In this document: piece after piece, positions 1-8,661 of the stretch
Numbering within the stretch: position 1 is the stretch's first letter
Layout: each line of letters starts with the position of its first letter
From: Maribacter sp.
GTDB lineage: Bacteria; Bacteroidota; Bacteroidia; Flavobacteriales; Flavobacteriaceae
Assembly (NCBI GenBank): GCA_011050675.1
Contig: DRFI01000013.1
Location: forward strand, 44,809-108,808
Reading direction: 5' to 3'
DNA: 64,000 bases
Notes under the pieces: model-generated
The model's database searches: none
What the model was told of the DNA's origin: nothing
Seen by the model: only the letters and a program-made list of their open reading frames with translations
Translations under genes and position numbers: made by a program

Positions 1-1401
1 CTCTTAGAAGATGAAAATGGTAAAGTAGCATTGACCAACCAAATGTTCTGTAATATTTTCGATATTAAAAAGACTCCTAAAAACCTTATTGGAGTTGATT
101 GCGAAGAATCTGAAGAGGAGAATAAAAAACTCTTTAAAAATCCCGATAATTTTGTAACTAGAATTGAAGAAATTCTAGCAAAGAAAGAAACTGTATTGGC
201 AGATGAGTTAGAGATGATAGATGGTAGGGTTTTAGCAAGAGATTTTATTCCTATTGATAATGATGGCGACTACAAAGGTCATCTATGGGCATACCATGAT
301 ATTACTATAAGTAAAAACTACAGAAAAAATTTAGAAGCTCAACGTGAAAAATATGGTAGTATAATAGCTAACATGAATTTAGGTTTAGTTGAGGTTGATA
401 ATGAAGATATTATACAGATGGTCAATCAAAGTTTTTGTAATATGAGCGGTTATGAAAGTGATTACCTTATAGGTAAAGTAGCTTCTAAGGTTGTTAAATT
501 CAAAGATGGTGGCATTATTGAAAAGAAGAATCAGAATAGACTTGGTGGCAAATCAGAATCTTACGAAGTAGAAGTAATAGATAAAAATGATAATGTAAAG
601 CATTGGCTAATTAGTGGTGCACCTAGATATGATGATACTGGTTCGGTAATTGGCTCAATAGGTATACATTTAGATATTACCGATCAAAAAGAATTAGAAC
701 TGCAAAAAGAAACATTAGTTAAAGATTTAGAGAATAGTAACCAGGGTTTACAAGAGTATGCCCATATTGTTTCTCATGATCTTAAATCGCCTTTGAGAAG
801 TATTAGTGCATTGGCTACTTGGTTAAGCGATGATTATAAAGATGTACTAGATGAAGGTGGACGACAAAATCTTGACCTTATGCAAGAGAAGGTTGCATCG
901 ATGGATAAATTAATTCATGGTATTCTAGAATATTCAACCGCCAATAGTTCTGCTTTAGATGATTCTAAAGTGAATTTAAACGAAGTCATTTCAGATATAG
1001 GTGAAACTATATATATACCTGAACACGTAAAATTGGTAATCCCTAAACCATTGCCAACGATTATGGCAGATAGAATTAAGGTTCATCAGGTTTTTCAAAA
1101 CATTATTGGTAATGCCGTTGTACATATAGAAAGGGAAGAAGGGCTTGTAGAAGTTCTCTTTAAAGATGATGGAGAATTCTGGCAGTTTACGATTAGCGAT
1201 AATGGAGTGGGTATCCCAGAAGAATATCATAAAAAGATTTTCGACATATTTCAATCTATCGGAAATAATGAAAGATCTACAGGTATAGGACTTTCTATAG
1301 TTAAGAAAATTGTTGATCGATACCAAGGTAGTGTATGGGTAGATAGTGTAGTAGGGGAAGGAACCCAATTTCATTTTACCATAAAGAAACACCATAACTA
1401 A
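1..1401 (+). CDS. PAS-domain sensor histidine kinase (5' end outside window)
   Basis: The frame is open from base 1, so the real start lies upstream; the TTG at 31 falls inside a PAS fold. Visible order: the end of one PAS/PAC segment, a second PAS domain (about codons 115-230), a HisKA helix with phospho-acceptor His259 (counted from base 1) in VSHDLKSP, and a HATPase_c domain with DNGVGIP and TGIGLSIVKK. No membrane segment is seen in this part, so it probably acts in the cytoplasm, though the missing N-terminus could change that. It autophosphorylates on His and would pass phosphate to a receiver or HPt partner. The FIST gene follows after 11 bases, giving a five-gene operon with the HPt and LytTR genes. 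The kinase call is firm; the stimulus is unknown. Confidence 0.93.
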   Translation, partial: LLEDENGKVALTNQMFCNIFDIKKTPKNLIGVDCEESEEENKKLFKNPDNFVTRIEEILAKKETVLADELEMIDGRVLARDFIPIDNDGDYKGHLWAYHDITISKNYRKNLEAQREKYGSIIANMNLGLVEVDNEDIIQMVNQSFCNMSGYESDYLIGKVASKVVKFKDGGIIEKKNQNRLGGKSESYEVEVIDKNDNVKHWLISGAPRYDDTGSVIGSIGIHLDITDQKELELQKETLVKDLENSNQGLQEYAHIVSHDLKSPLRSISALATWLSDDYKDVLDEGGRQNLDLMQEKVASMDKLIHGILEYSTANSSALDDSKVNLNEVISDIGETIYIPEHVKLVIPKPLPTIMADRIKVHQVFQNIIGNAVVHIEREEGLVEVLFKDDGEFWQFTISDNGVGIPEEYHKKIFDIFQSIGNNERSTGIGLSIVKKIVDRYQGSVWVDSVVGEGTQFHFTIKKHHN

Positions 1402-1412
1402 TACTTCCGAAA

Positions 1413-2543
1413 ATGAAAATAGTTCAAGCAATAAAAAAATCTAACGAACCTTTTAAACTCAATAATTCTGTTGCGTTAAAAGAGCCGTTGGTATTAGTTT
1501 TTGGTAATAGATATTTATTAGAAAGTAATCAAATTTATGCAGAGGTTAGAGAAATGTTCCCTAACGGTCATATTGTATTTGGTACTACATCTGGTGAGAT
1601 TATAGATGATACCGTTCTTGATAATTCTGTTGTCTTAACTGCAATTGAATTTGAAAAAAGTTCAATTTTGGTAAAAAGGAGTAATGTTAACGATTTTAAC
1701 AACGATGATGAAAAATTAGGGAGGAGCCTTATGGACGAATTTCCTAGAGAAAATTTAAAGCACGTATTTGTTATATCAGAAGGTAGTACGGTAAATGGTA
1801 GCGCTCTTATCGCGGGAATTGAACATTTAGGAAATACTAGTTTTGGACTTTCTGGTGGGCTCTGTGGTGATGATGATCGTTTTGAACGAACATTGGCTTC
1901 CTATAATGAAAACCCTAAAGAAGGTGAAATTATAGCTATTGGTTTTTATGGCGAAACTTTAGAAATCACTAGTTCTAATTATGGTGGATGGACAACTTTT
2001 GGTCCAGAACGAATAATTACAAAATCTGATGGTAATGTACTTTATGAGCTAGATGGTAAACCAGCTTTAGATTTATATAAAACTTATTTAGGTGATAAAG
2101 CAAAAGAGTTGCCAAAGTCAGCTTTGCTATATCCTTTGAGTGTAAAAACGACACAAGATTCTGAAGCATTGGTGCGTACTATTCTAAATATAGATGAAGT
2201 AGAAAATACGATGACACTTGCAGGCGACGTTCCGGAAGGGGCTAGGGTGCAATTAATGATGTCTTCTGTTGATGATATTGCTAATGGTGCTTTTCATGCA
2301 GCAGAATTAGCAATGAACGATAGAAAGAATCCTCCAGAGCTAGCATTATTAATTAGTTGCATTGGCAGAAAATTGGTAATGGATCAAAGAACGGAAGAAG
2401 AAATAGAAGAAGTGAAAGCTGTAATAGGTGATAATACTGTAATTGGCGGGTTTTATTCTTATGGCGAAATGGCCCCATTTAGTGGTCAAGATAGTTGTAA
2501 ATTACATAACCAGACCATGACATTAACCTTATTTAGCGAATAA
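1413..2543 (+). CDS. FIST-domain signal transduction protein
   Basis: The 376-residue product matches the FIST_N plus FIST_C layout. The N-terminal half has the family's HIVFGTTSGEI and GLSGGLCGDD segments, and the C-terminal half has ELALLISCIGRK and GGFYSYGEMAPF. FIST proteins are cytoplasmic sensor modules thought to bind small ligands, possibly amino acids, and often sit beside chemotaxis or kinase genes. There is no signal peptide or membrane segment. Its stop overlaps the ATG of the next kinase gene (TAATG), so translation is probably coupled. The following kinase has no recognisable sensor domain, so I infer that this protein supplies the input. The family call is firm; the ligand is unknown. 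Confidence 0.9.
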   Translation: MKIVQAIKKSNEPFKLNNSVALKEPLVLVFGNRYLLESNQIYAEVREMFPNGHIVFGTTSGEIIDDTVLDNSVVLTAIEFEKSSILVKRSNVNDFNNDDEKLGRSLMDEFPRENLKHVFVISEGSTVNGSALIAGIEHLGNTSFGLSGGLCGDDDRFERTLASYNENPKEGEIIAIGFYGETLEITSSNYGGWTTFGPERIITKSDGNVLYELDGKPALDLYKTYLGDKAKELPKSALLYPLSVKTTQDSEALVRTILNIDEVENTMTLAGDVPEGARVQLMMSSVDDIANGAFHAAELAMNDRKNPPELALLISCIGRKLVMDQRTEEEIEEVKAVIGDNTVIGGFYSYGEMAPFSGQDSCKLHNQTMTLTLFSE

Positions 2544-3607
2544 TGCATTCACTATTAAAAAGACAGATTCGAAAATATTTACCTAGTGATCTAGAATCAA
2601 ATCCCGAATTGGATAAGTTTTTAGAGGCAATAGAAAAATCGTATGAAAATTACGATGATAAATTTTCTATGCTCCACAGAGCTTCTACAATTAGCTCTGA
2701 TGAACTTTTTGAAGCAAATAAGAAATTACAAAAAGAAGCCGAACAGCAGAAAAATATTTTAAATTCATTAGAAAATGCCATTCGTAGTTTAACAGATAGT
2801 TTAAACGAAGAGCAATTATTTGGTCAAAAAATACAAAACGAATTTAATGCAGAAGATCTTGCAGGTTACATAAGTAATTTAGCATCTCAGTTTTCTAAGA
2901 TGACAGTTGAAAAAGATAAACTTCTTATCAGTTTAGAAAACCAAAATGAATCTTTAAACAATTATGCGCAAATGGTATCGCATGATTTAAAATCACCAAT
3001 TAGAAACATTAACGCTCTAATGAGTTGGATAATGCAAGATGAGAAGGACAAATTCTCTAACACCAGTAAAGAAAATTGTTCATTGGTATCTCAAAACCTG
3101 GCAAAGATGGATAAACTTATTTCGGGTATACTAAGCCATGCGACATTGGGCGAAACAGAAGAGTTTAAGGTTTCGTTCGGTTTAATAGATAGTTTAAAAG
3201 ATATAGAGCGAACAATTTATGTTCCAGATAATATAACATTTGAGTATCCTGTGGAGCTGCCACAGATGGTCTTTGAAAAGGCACGTTTAGAACAATTGTT
3301 CATGAACTTGTTTACAAATGCCATTACTGCTACTGAAAACGTAGGAAAAGGAATAATTAAAATTGGCTACGAACCAGATGATGTATATTGGAAATTTAGT
3401 GTTTCCGATAACGGTAAAGGAATTGCAGTTAAACATCAAAAAGGAATCTTTGAAATGTTTAAAAAGCTAGAAACAGCTAATAATGCAACCGGTATAGGAC
3501 TTGCAATTGTTAAGAAAATTGCAGTTCTTTATGAAGGTGATGTATGGTTGGAGTCAGAAGAAAATGTAGGCACTACATTTTTTATAACTTTAAAAAAGAA
3601 TTCATGA
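2543..3607 (+). CDS. Cytoplasmic sensor histidine kinase, coiled-coil N-terminus
   Basis: The 354-residue product has no membrane segment. Residues about 1-135 are charged and helix-rich (a run from NKKLQKEAEQQ onward looks coiled-coil), with no PAS or GAF fold visible. A HisKA domain follows with His147 in VSHDLKSP, then HATPase_c with DNGKGIA and TGIGLAIVKK. The kinase core closely resembles that of the first gene of the operon, so the two may be paralogues. The start overlaps the FIST stop by one base and the stop overlaps the HPt start (ATGA), which points to coupled expression and a shared pathway. The likely role is phosphorylating the HPt or LytTR partner in response to FIST; that link is inference. 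Confidence 0.92.
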   Translation: MHSLLKRQIRKYLPSDLESNPELDKFLEAIEKSYENYDDKFSMLHRASTISSDELFEANKKLQKEAEQQKNILNSLENAIRSLTDSLNEEQLFGQKIQNEFNAEDLAGYISNLASQFSKMTVEKDKLLISLENQNESLNNYAQMVSHDLKSPIRNINALMSWIMQDEKDKFSNTSKENCSLVSQNLAKMDKLISGILSHATLGETEEFKVSFGLIDSLKDIERTIYVPDNITFEYPVELPQMVFEKARLEQLFMNLFTNAITATENVGKGIIKIGYEPDDVYWKFSVSDNGKGIAVKHQKGIFEMFKKLETANNATGIGLAIVKKIAVLYEGDVWLESEENVGTTFFITLKKNS

Positions 3608-3924
3608 TAGATCAACCTAACCTTAATTATGTAAATGAACTTGCCGGTGACGATGTTGAATTTAGAGGTCAATTCATCGATATAATCAAGAACGAGTTCC
3701 CCCAGGAAAAAGAAGAATATTTTGGTCATGTATCTAATACTAGGGTAAAAGAAACAGCTGAAATCGTTCATAAATTAAAACACAAATTCAATATTCTGGG
3801 CATGGAAAATTCCTATAAGTTGGCTGTTGTCTATGAAATGGAATTATTAGAAGGCAAGCACGATAGCCAATCTAAATTCAAAGAAATTTTAGAAACTATT
3901 GAAGAATATATTAAAACAATATAA
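3604..3924 (+). CDS. HPt-domain phosphotransfer protein
   Basis: The 106-residue protein has an HPt signature around His56, in the segment VHKLKHKFNILGM. In this family the histidine carries phosphate between receivers. I chose ATG 3604, which overlaps the upstream kinase stop as ATGA; the longer frame back to 3544 only adds residues translated from inside the kinase gene. The LytTR regulator begins on the very next base after the stop. A stand-alone HPt between a kinase and a response regulator usually means a multistep relay or a phosphate sink. No receiver is fused to either kinase here, so the intermediate receiver may be the LytTR protein itself or the CheY-like gene at 4648-5061. Confidence 0.88.
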   Translation: MIDQPNLNYVNELAGDDVEFRGQFIDIIKNEFPQEKEEYFGHVSNTRVKETAEIVHKLKHKFNILGMENSYKLAVVYEMELLEGKHDSQSKFKEILETIEEYIKTI

Positions 3925-4635
3925 ATGAACTGTATTATTATTGATGACGAAGCTATGGCAAGGGCAATTGTAAGACAATTGTGTTCTAAAATACCAGGGC
4001 TTGATGTCATTGAGGAATTTGATAATGCCATATCAGCAATTAAATTTCTAAATCAACAGGATATAGATGTCATATTTTTAGATATTCATATGCCTGGTTT
4101 TAGTGGTGTTGATTTTGTACAGACACTTAAAGATCCACCAAAAGTAGTTATGACTACTTCTGACACTGATTTTGCGATTGCTGCTTATGAATATGAATGT
4201 ATCGTTGATTATTTAGTAAAACCGATTACGTTAGAACGATTTGAAAAAAGTATTGCAAAGATTCATAGCGCTTCAACTCAAAAACCACAAGCAAAGGTAG
4301 CAGCTAACGCGGATTCGGCGGTAGGTGAAGATTTATATATAAATATTGATAGAAGGTTGATAAAGCTAAAGCTTGATGAAATTTTGGTTATTGAGGCCAA
4401 AGGAGATTATATAGATGTTAAAACAGAAAAAGAAGAACACAGAGTACATACAACCTTAAAGAAAATTAAGGAAAAATTACCCGAAAAATTGTTTCTTCAA
4501 ATACACCGATCGTACATTATTAATTTTACTAAAATTATTGATATAGAGGATAATAGTGTATTGATTGCAAAAAATGTAGTGCCTATAAGCCGATCTAATC
4601 GTCCAGAATTAATGAGACGATTAAACCTACTATAA
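3925..4635 (+). CDS. LytTR-family response regulator
   Basis: The 236-residue protein has an N-terminal receiver (residues 1-120; acidic pair D7/D8, phospho-acceptor D53 in FLDIHMPG, K in YLVKP) and a C-terminal LytTR DNA-binding domain (about 135-236; segments VIEAKGDYI and FLQIHRSYIIN are typical). It is the likely transcriptional output of the operon. ATG directly follows the HPt stop with no gap. LytTR regulators bind paired direct repeats upstream of target genes, often genes for surface or extracellular products in Bacteroidota; the targets here are unknown. The gene converges with the CheY-like gene 12 bases away. Confidence 0.95.
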   Translation: MNCIIIDDEAMARAIVRQLCSKIPGLDVIEEFDNAISAIKFLNQQDIDVIFLDIHMPGFSGVDFVQTLKDPPKVVMTTSDTDFAIAAYEYECIVDYLVKPITLERFEKSIAKIHSASTQKPQAKVAANADSAVGEDLYINIDRRLIKLKLDEILVIEAKGDYIDVKTEKEEHRVHTTLKKIKEKLPEKLFLQIHRSYIINFTKIIDIEDNSVLIAKNVVPISRSNRPELMRRLNLL

Positions 4636-4647
4636 CAGATATTTTAT

Positions 4648-5061
4648 TTACCAATTTTCGTGGTAAATCTTTTTAAAGATTTCTGCTAGCTCAATCTTGT
4701 TTACTGGCTTAACAACATAGCCTGTTAACTCTTCGAAGTGTGAGGCCTTTTTAATATCACTGTCGCGCATAGAAGAACTCACCATATAGATATTTACGTC
4801 GTTTTGAATTTTGTCCTTAAGTTTTTTAAACTCGTTTAAAAATCCCCATCCATCTAAGAATGGCATGTTAATGTCTAAGAAAATAACTTCAGGAAGATCA
4901 ATTTTTTCTTCGGTACATTTAGAAATGTATTCAACAGCTTGTTCTCCATCTGTAAATGTACTTACCACCAAATCTTTCGATAATTGGTGAATGGTCTTTT
5001 TCATTAAATATAAATACAGTTCGTCATCATCGACTAGTAAAATGTTTGGTTTTGTTGTCAT
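4648..5061 (-). CDS. Single-domain (CheY-like) response regulator
   Basis: A 137-residue protein consisting of one receiver domain: acidic triad DDD at 11-13, phospho-acceptor D63 in FLDINMP, the S/T position in VSSSM, and K in YVVKPVNK. There is no output domain, so it must act through protein-protein contact or as a phosphate shuttle. It is expressed after the membrane kinase encoded just upstream on the same strand (one-base gap), so the two form a two-gene unit. The convergent HPt/LytTR operon beside it makes cross-talk possible, but the sequence does not show it. Confidence 0.93.
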   Translation of the reverse strand: MTTKPNILLVDDDELYLYLMKKTIHQLSKDLVVSTFTDGEQAVEYISKCTEEKIDLPEVIFLDINMPFLDGWGFLNEFKKLKDKIQNDVNIYMVSSSMRDSDIKKASHFEELTGYVVKPVNKIELAEIFKKIYHENW

Positions 5062-5062
5062 T

Positions 5063-6850
5063 TTAAAATATTAGTTTAAACGTGGTTCCTACTCCTTCTT
5101 TACTATTTATTGTTATGGTTGCGTTGAGTGCGTCTAGTTGAGATTTTACTAAAAACAGCCCCATACCTTTGCCAGAAATATTTCTATGAAATCTTTTGTA
5201 GAGTTTAAATACATTGTCTCCATGACGTTCCATATTTAATCCTATTCCATTATCCCTCACATATAAGACCTTATGCTTATTTTCTATTGCTGTTTTAAAC
5301 TCTATATATGACGCAACATCATCTCTTTTATATTTTATGGAATTTGATATAAAGTTGTGAATTATGCTTTGTAAATAGAATTTGGAATACGAGATATGAT
5401 CCCATGCATCTATGTTTATCAATACTTCAAATCCGGTATCTTCTAAAAGTGTTTCGGTAAATTCATGTTTTACTTCCGCTATAAGTTCTTGAAGGTCAAT
5501 ATTTGTAATTTTAATTTCCTTACTGTCTAAGATAGATACGTACTTATTTATATCTTTTGTTAGGTTCGTTATACTGTTAGAAACCTGTTCTAATTTAGGT
5601 AAGAGTTGATTTAGTATCTCAGGATTTTTTTCGATTCTAATCATTTCTACAATGACCGACATACTAGTTACAGGCGCCCTAAGGTTATGAGAAATTAAAT
5701 AATTGAAATCGCTTAACTGCTTGTTACGTATTTCTAAACTATTATTCATTTCATTGACAATCACGTTATTCTCCTCTAATTGGTCCTTACTTCTTGTAAG
5801 CAATATATTCTTACTCTCTAATTCTTTATAAAACAGATCTTTTTCCGCTTTCTTTTTTTGAAAAACATAACTTAAAGTAAACAGACCAATAATGGCGATG
5901 ATATTAAACGTAATAAAACTATCTAATAAAGGCTGTACGTAAGATTTTATTAACCTTGGCGGTATTTCTAAAATCATGTACCAATTACTTGGCGTAACAA
6001 TCTCTGATGGTAAATTAGATTTTGAACCAAACGAACTTTTAGTTCCATTTAAAACTATAGGTTGCAATCGCCAAATGTGATCATCATCTACAATTGTAGT
6101 GTCAAGTGTTATGCCTTTTATATTTGATATTAAATCAATGGGAAAAACGTTATCAACATTACCAGTTTCATATGGTAAGTCTTCTTCATGCAGACTTGAG
6201 CTTATTACGCGGTGGTTTTCATCTAATAAAAAAAGTTCTGTATCGGCAACTTTAGATTTAAGTTGGTCAAGTACTCTTTTCATTTTAAAATTAATAACAA
6301 CTACACCTATTTTAGTTTGAGTAGTGTCAAAAATTGGAGCTACTGCTCTAAGAACTGGCTTGTTAGGTTTTTCAATGATGCCATTTTCCCTATTTAAACT
6401 TATTTGAGATAGATATAACTGATTTTTGGACAATGCCAAACCAGCCCTAACATATTGATGGTTTTCTTTATTCTGTAAGTTGCCAATGGTTACTGAGTCT
6501 GCGCTATTTCTTACGGCTCTAAAAAATTCTTGTCCATGGAGATCTATGAAACGAAATTGATCATAATCTGTTATTTCTTTTATTAATTCGATATATCGGT
6601 CCATGAAAGAAGTATGCTTTCCCATGGGGTCAAAACTTACTGGGTATTCTAAGTTAGACCAGTACACCGTGTCATCAAGTAGAGCATTACATTGTTCAAG
6701 AAAATAATTCTTTTTTAATATAGCATCTCGTTGTTGATATTCAGATAAGGCAATAATCTGCTTCTCTTTTTGCGAATAAAAGATGTACATTGTTAGGGCT
6801 ACCAACGGAACATATAAACCTATAAACATTTTAAAAACTCTCTTCCACAT
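5063..6850 (-). CDS. Membrane sensor histidine kinase with large extracytoplasmic domain
   Basis: The 595-residue protein has a first membrane helix at about residues 8-25, an extracytoplasmic sensor of about 280 residues, a second helix near 312-332, a short coiled coil, then HisKA with the motif ISHNLRAP and HATPase_c ending in GKGMGLFLVKSQLD. The HNLRAP variant of the H-box is common in Flavobacteriia. The sensor contains segments such as FRAVRNSADSV and VVVINFKMKRVLDQL, reminiscent of double-Cache/PDC sensors, but I am not certain of the fold. It is paired with the single-domain regulator that follows it. The ligand is unknown. Confidence 0.9.
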   Translation of the reverse strand: MWKRVFKMFIGLYVPLVALTMYIFYSQKEKQIIALSEYQQRDAILKKNYFLEQCNALLDDTVYWSNLEYPVSFDPMGKHTSFMDRYIELIKEITDYDQFRFIDLHGQEFFRAVRNSADSVTIGNLQNKENHQYVRAGLALSKNQLYLSQISLNRENGIIEKPNKPVLRAVAPIFDTTQTKIGVVVINFKMKRVLDQLKSKVADTELFLLDENHRVISSSLHEEDLPYETGNVDNVFPIDLISNIKGITLDTTIVDDDHIWRLQPIVLNGTKSSFGSKSNLPSEIVTPSNWYMILEIPPRLIKSYVQPLLDSFITFNIIAIIGLFTLSYVFQKKKAEKDLFYKELESKNILLTRSKDQLEENNVIVNEMNNSLEIRNKQLSDFNYLISHNLRAPVTSMSVIVEMIRIEKNPEILNQLLPKLEQVSNSITNLTKDINKYVSILDSKEIKITNIDLQELIAEVKHEFTETLLEDTGFEVLINIDAWDHISYSKFYLQSIIHNFISNSIKYKRDDVASYIEFKTAIENKHKVLYVRDNGIGLNMERHGDNVFKLYKRFHRNISGKGMGLFLVKSQLDALNATITINSKEGVGTTFKLIF

Positions 6851-7184
6851 ATAAGCTCGATTAGAGTCTCATTTTCTATAGTAATTCTACAATGGGGGAA
6901 TTTAATGTTCTTACGCTAAAGTAAGTAAAATTCTTACAATTAACTGGTTTTTTTCTAATAATTTAACTGCTTAAGCTACGATTATGCAATAAATACTTTA
7001 AATTTTTGTAGGATTTTTTATGTAAGAGATTGTTTTACAATACCAAAAGTAATTTTTGGGTATAGTTATACATGAAATTGTAAAATTAAAATGAAATAGT
7101 AGGGGTTATTATAAACGGTTTAATCAAGATTTAAGCTTCTATAAAATAGTGGTTTCTCTTAAAATAACTACTTCGCTTTTACAA
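6851..7184. other. AT-rich intergenic stretch, no gene seen
   Basis: I see no convincing reading frame, RNA gene or strong promoter match in these 334 bases. They separate the sensor kinase start from a decayed reading frame and may hold the kinase promoter or further remnants that I cannot recognise. Confidence 0.5.
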
Positions 7185-7493
7185 CTATTTCGGTAAACTC
7201 GAATCCAGCTGCTTTGCCGATGCAATATTACTATACTTACCATAAATATTTAAGCTAAAACGCTTATAGAAATGATCTTGTATAGAAGCTTCAGTCCTAA
7301 AAATAACTGTTTTAACATCATCCTCTACTAGTTGAATACCTTTGGCCGCACTAACCATGTAGGTTGTTTTTTCTGAGATATTACCAGGTATATCTGCAAA
7401 TATTTCAACTGCGTTGTATACTTGGGGACTAAAATATATGGTAGGTAATTGGTCACCGACCTAAATGCTTGATAAAATAATGCTAGCCTTCAT
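7185..7493 (-). pseudogene. Small reading frame broken by one nonsense codon
   Basis: Read on the minus strand from ATG 7493-7491, the frame gives MKASIILSSI, then TAG (7463-7461), then 91 sense codons ending in TAG at 7187-7185. The downstream part looks like a real protein (for example VYNAVEIFADIPGNISEKTT and FRTEASIQDHFYKRFSLNIY), with a normal amino acid mix. The first ten residues resemble the start of a signal peptide. A single base change would restore one frame of 102 codons. I do not recognise the family. The neighbouring flippase-like gene also appears damaged, so this is probably a patch of gene decay. A sequencing error at the TAG is the main alternative. Confidence 0.6.
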
Positions 7494-7498
7494 GATAT

Positions 7499-8425
7499 TT
7501 GATTTATAACCAAGTCAATTTTTGGACTCTAAAAAACGTAATCAAGACGGCAATAAAACTAGTATTTAATAAAGTTTCTCCCGAAAAATTATTCATGGGG
7601 AGTGTACTGGTCATTAATGGAGATAATTATCTCTATAATGTTATCTTGGGTAGATTGCTTGGTCCTGCAATATATAGGGAAGCAGCATTAATTATAATCT
7701 TATTACTGGTGCTATCCTTTTTAGGAACGACCTTTCAACTTGCCACTGCAAAATTCGCAATATTATTTATCTATGATGATTGGATTGCTATAAAGCAACT
7801 TTTGTATACATATGCATTATGTTTTTGGATGCTAATTGGTATATTCATTTTTGCTTTAGCCAATAACCTATTGGTTAAGCATTATTTTGATACTGTAAAT
7901 ACAGGTCTTTATTCTTCATTGGCCATGATTTGGCATGTGGTTTATTTTGTGGCTTGGATGTTCGGAATGTTATTGTTGCCCGCTGTGGTACAAAAGCAAA
8001 AAGGTGGTGAAGCTACTGCACCAATACTAATTAAGTATATAAGCTATGTGGGCGTACTGGCAATTTCTATAATTTTCTGCTGTGCCGTTTTTCCAGAATT
8101 TATAATGCCATTAATTTTTGGTGAGGCTTATATATCAATAGTAACATTATTATGGCAATATACACTTGCTACGTCGTTACTCGCAATCTCCAATATATTT
8201 GCTTATTACTTTTTATCATTAAATCAGTATGTTACTTTTATACTTTCTGGTGTTCTTGGAATTTCACAAATTGTAATGATCATTTTCTTTCATAGTACCT
8301 TATATATGGTAGTTCAAATTCAAATTATAGCAATGGTAGCATTGTTGGTTGCTCAGCTATTTTATTTTACACATAATAATATTTTAAATAAGACGACTTC
8401 ATCCTATCGTCCTAGAAAAATATAA
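7499..8425 (+). CDS. Flippase-like polytopic membrane protein, probably internally deleted
   Basis: The 308-residue protein has about eight or nine hydrophobic helices and resembles oligosaccharide flippases (Wzx/MOP superfamily): the N-terminal GSVLVINGDNYLYNVILGR and LSFLGTTFQLATAKFAI, and the C-terminal FGEAYISIVTLLWQYTLATS. Family members are usually 420-500 residues with 12-14 helices. The join near residue 125 (LLVKHYFDTVNTGLYSSL) runs straight from an early loop into a late helix, suggesting loss of roughly 100 residues in frame. The start is poor too: only TTG at 7499, with the first ATG at 7595 (residue 33). I read it as a decaying gene that once exported a polysaccharide unit made by enzymes like those downstream. 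It could still be expressed. Confidence 0.6.
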   Translation: MIYNQVNFWTLKNVIKTAIKLVFNKVSPEKLFMGSVLVINGDNYLYNVILGRLLGPAIYREAALIIILLLVLSFLGTTFQLATAKFAILFIYDDWIAIKQLLYTYALCFWMLIGIFIFALANNLLVKHYFDTVNTGLYSSLAMIWHVVYFVAWMFGMLLLPAVVQKQKGGEATAPILIKYISYVGVLAISIIFCCAVFPEFIMPLIFGEAYISIVTLLWQYTLATSLLAISNIFAYYFLSLNQYVTFILSGVLGISQIVMIIFFHSTLYMVVQIQIIAMVALLVAQLFYFTHNNILNKTTSSYRPRKI

Positions 8426-8554
8426 CCTCGAGGAAATCTCGCATTTTAGGTTATTATATAATGTCCACATGTTTATAGATGAACAGTGTGTTATTATAAG
8501 TGATTTATATAGTGGTGTGTAAAGGTGAATTTATGGCTTAACGCGTATTTACTT

Positions 8555-8568
8555 CCATTCGTCTACAG
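8555..8568 (+). promoter_or_regulatory. 14-base motif shared with the region upstream of the REC-GT2 gene
   Basis: CCATTCGTCTACAG occurs here, 93 bases before the GT4 start codon, and again at 10139-10152, 102 bases before the REC-GT2 start. A related copy (TTCATCCACC) lies 17 bases further on. The similar position relative to two functionally related genes suggests an operator for a shared regulator. Which regulator is unknown; a LytTR protein is one candidate. Confidence 0.5.
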
Positions 8569-8661
8569 TAAATCTTCATCCACCTAAAATCGCTATAAAA
8601 GCTTCGTCTTAGTTGGATATTTGTTCCAGAAATAACCCAAATAGTATTTAAACCTTAACCT

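Noticed and set aside
991..1431. 146-codon minus-strand frame opposite the first kinase
   Set aside because: It is a shadow of the kinase gene with no start context or family match.
3544..3603. Longer N-terminus for the HPt protein
   Set aside because: The extra 20 codons are out-of-frame translation of the kinase C-terminus; ATG 3604 overlaps the kinase stop and gives a normal HPt.
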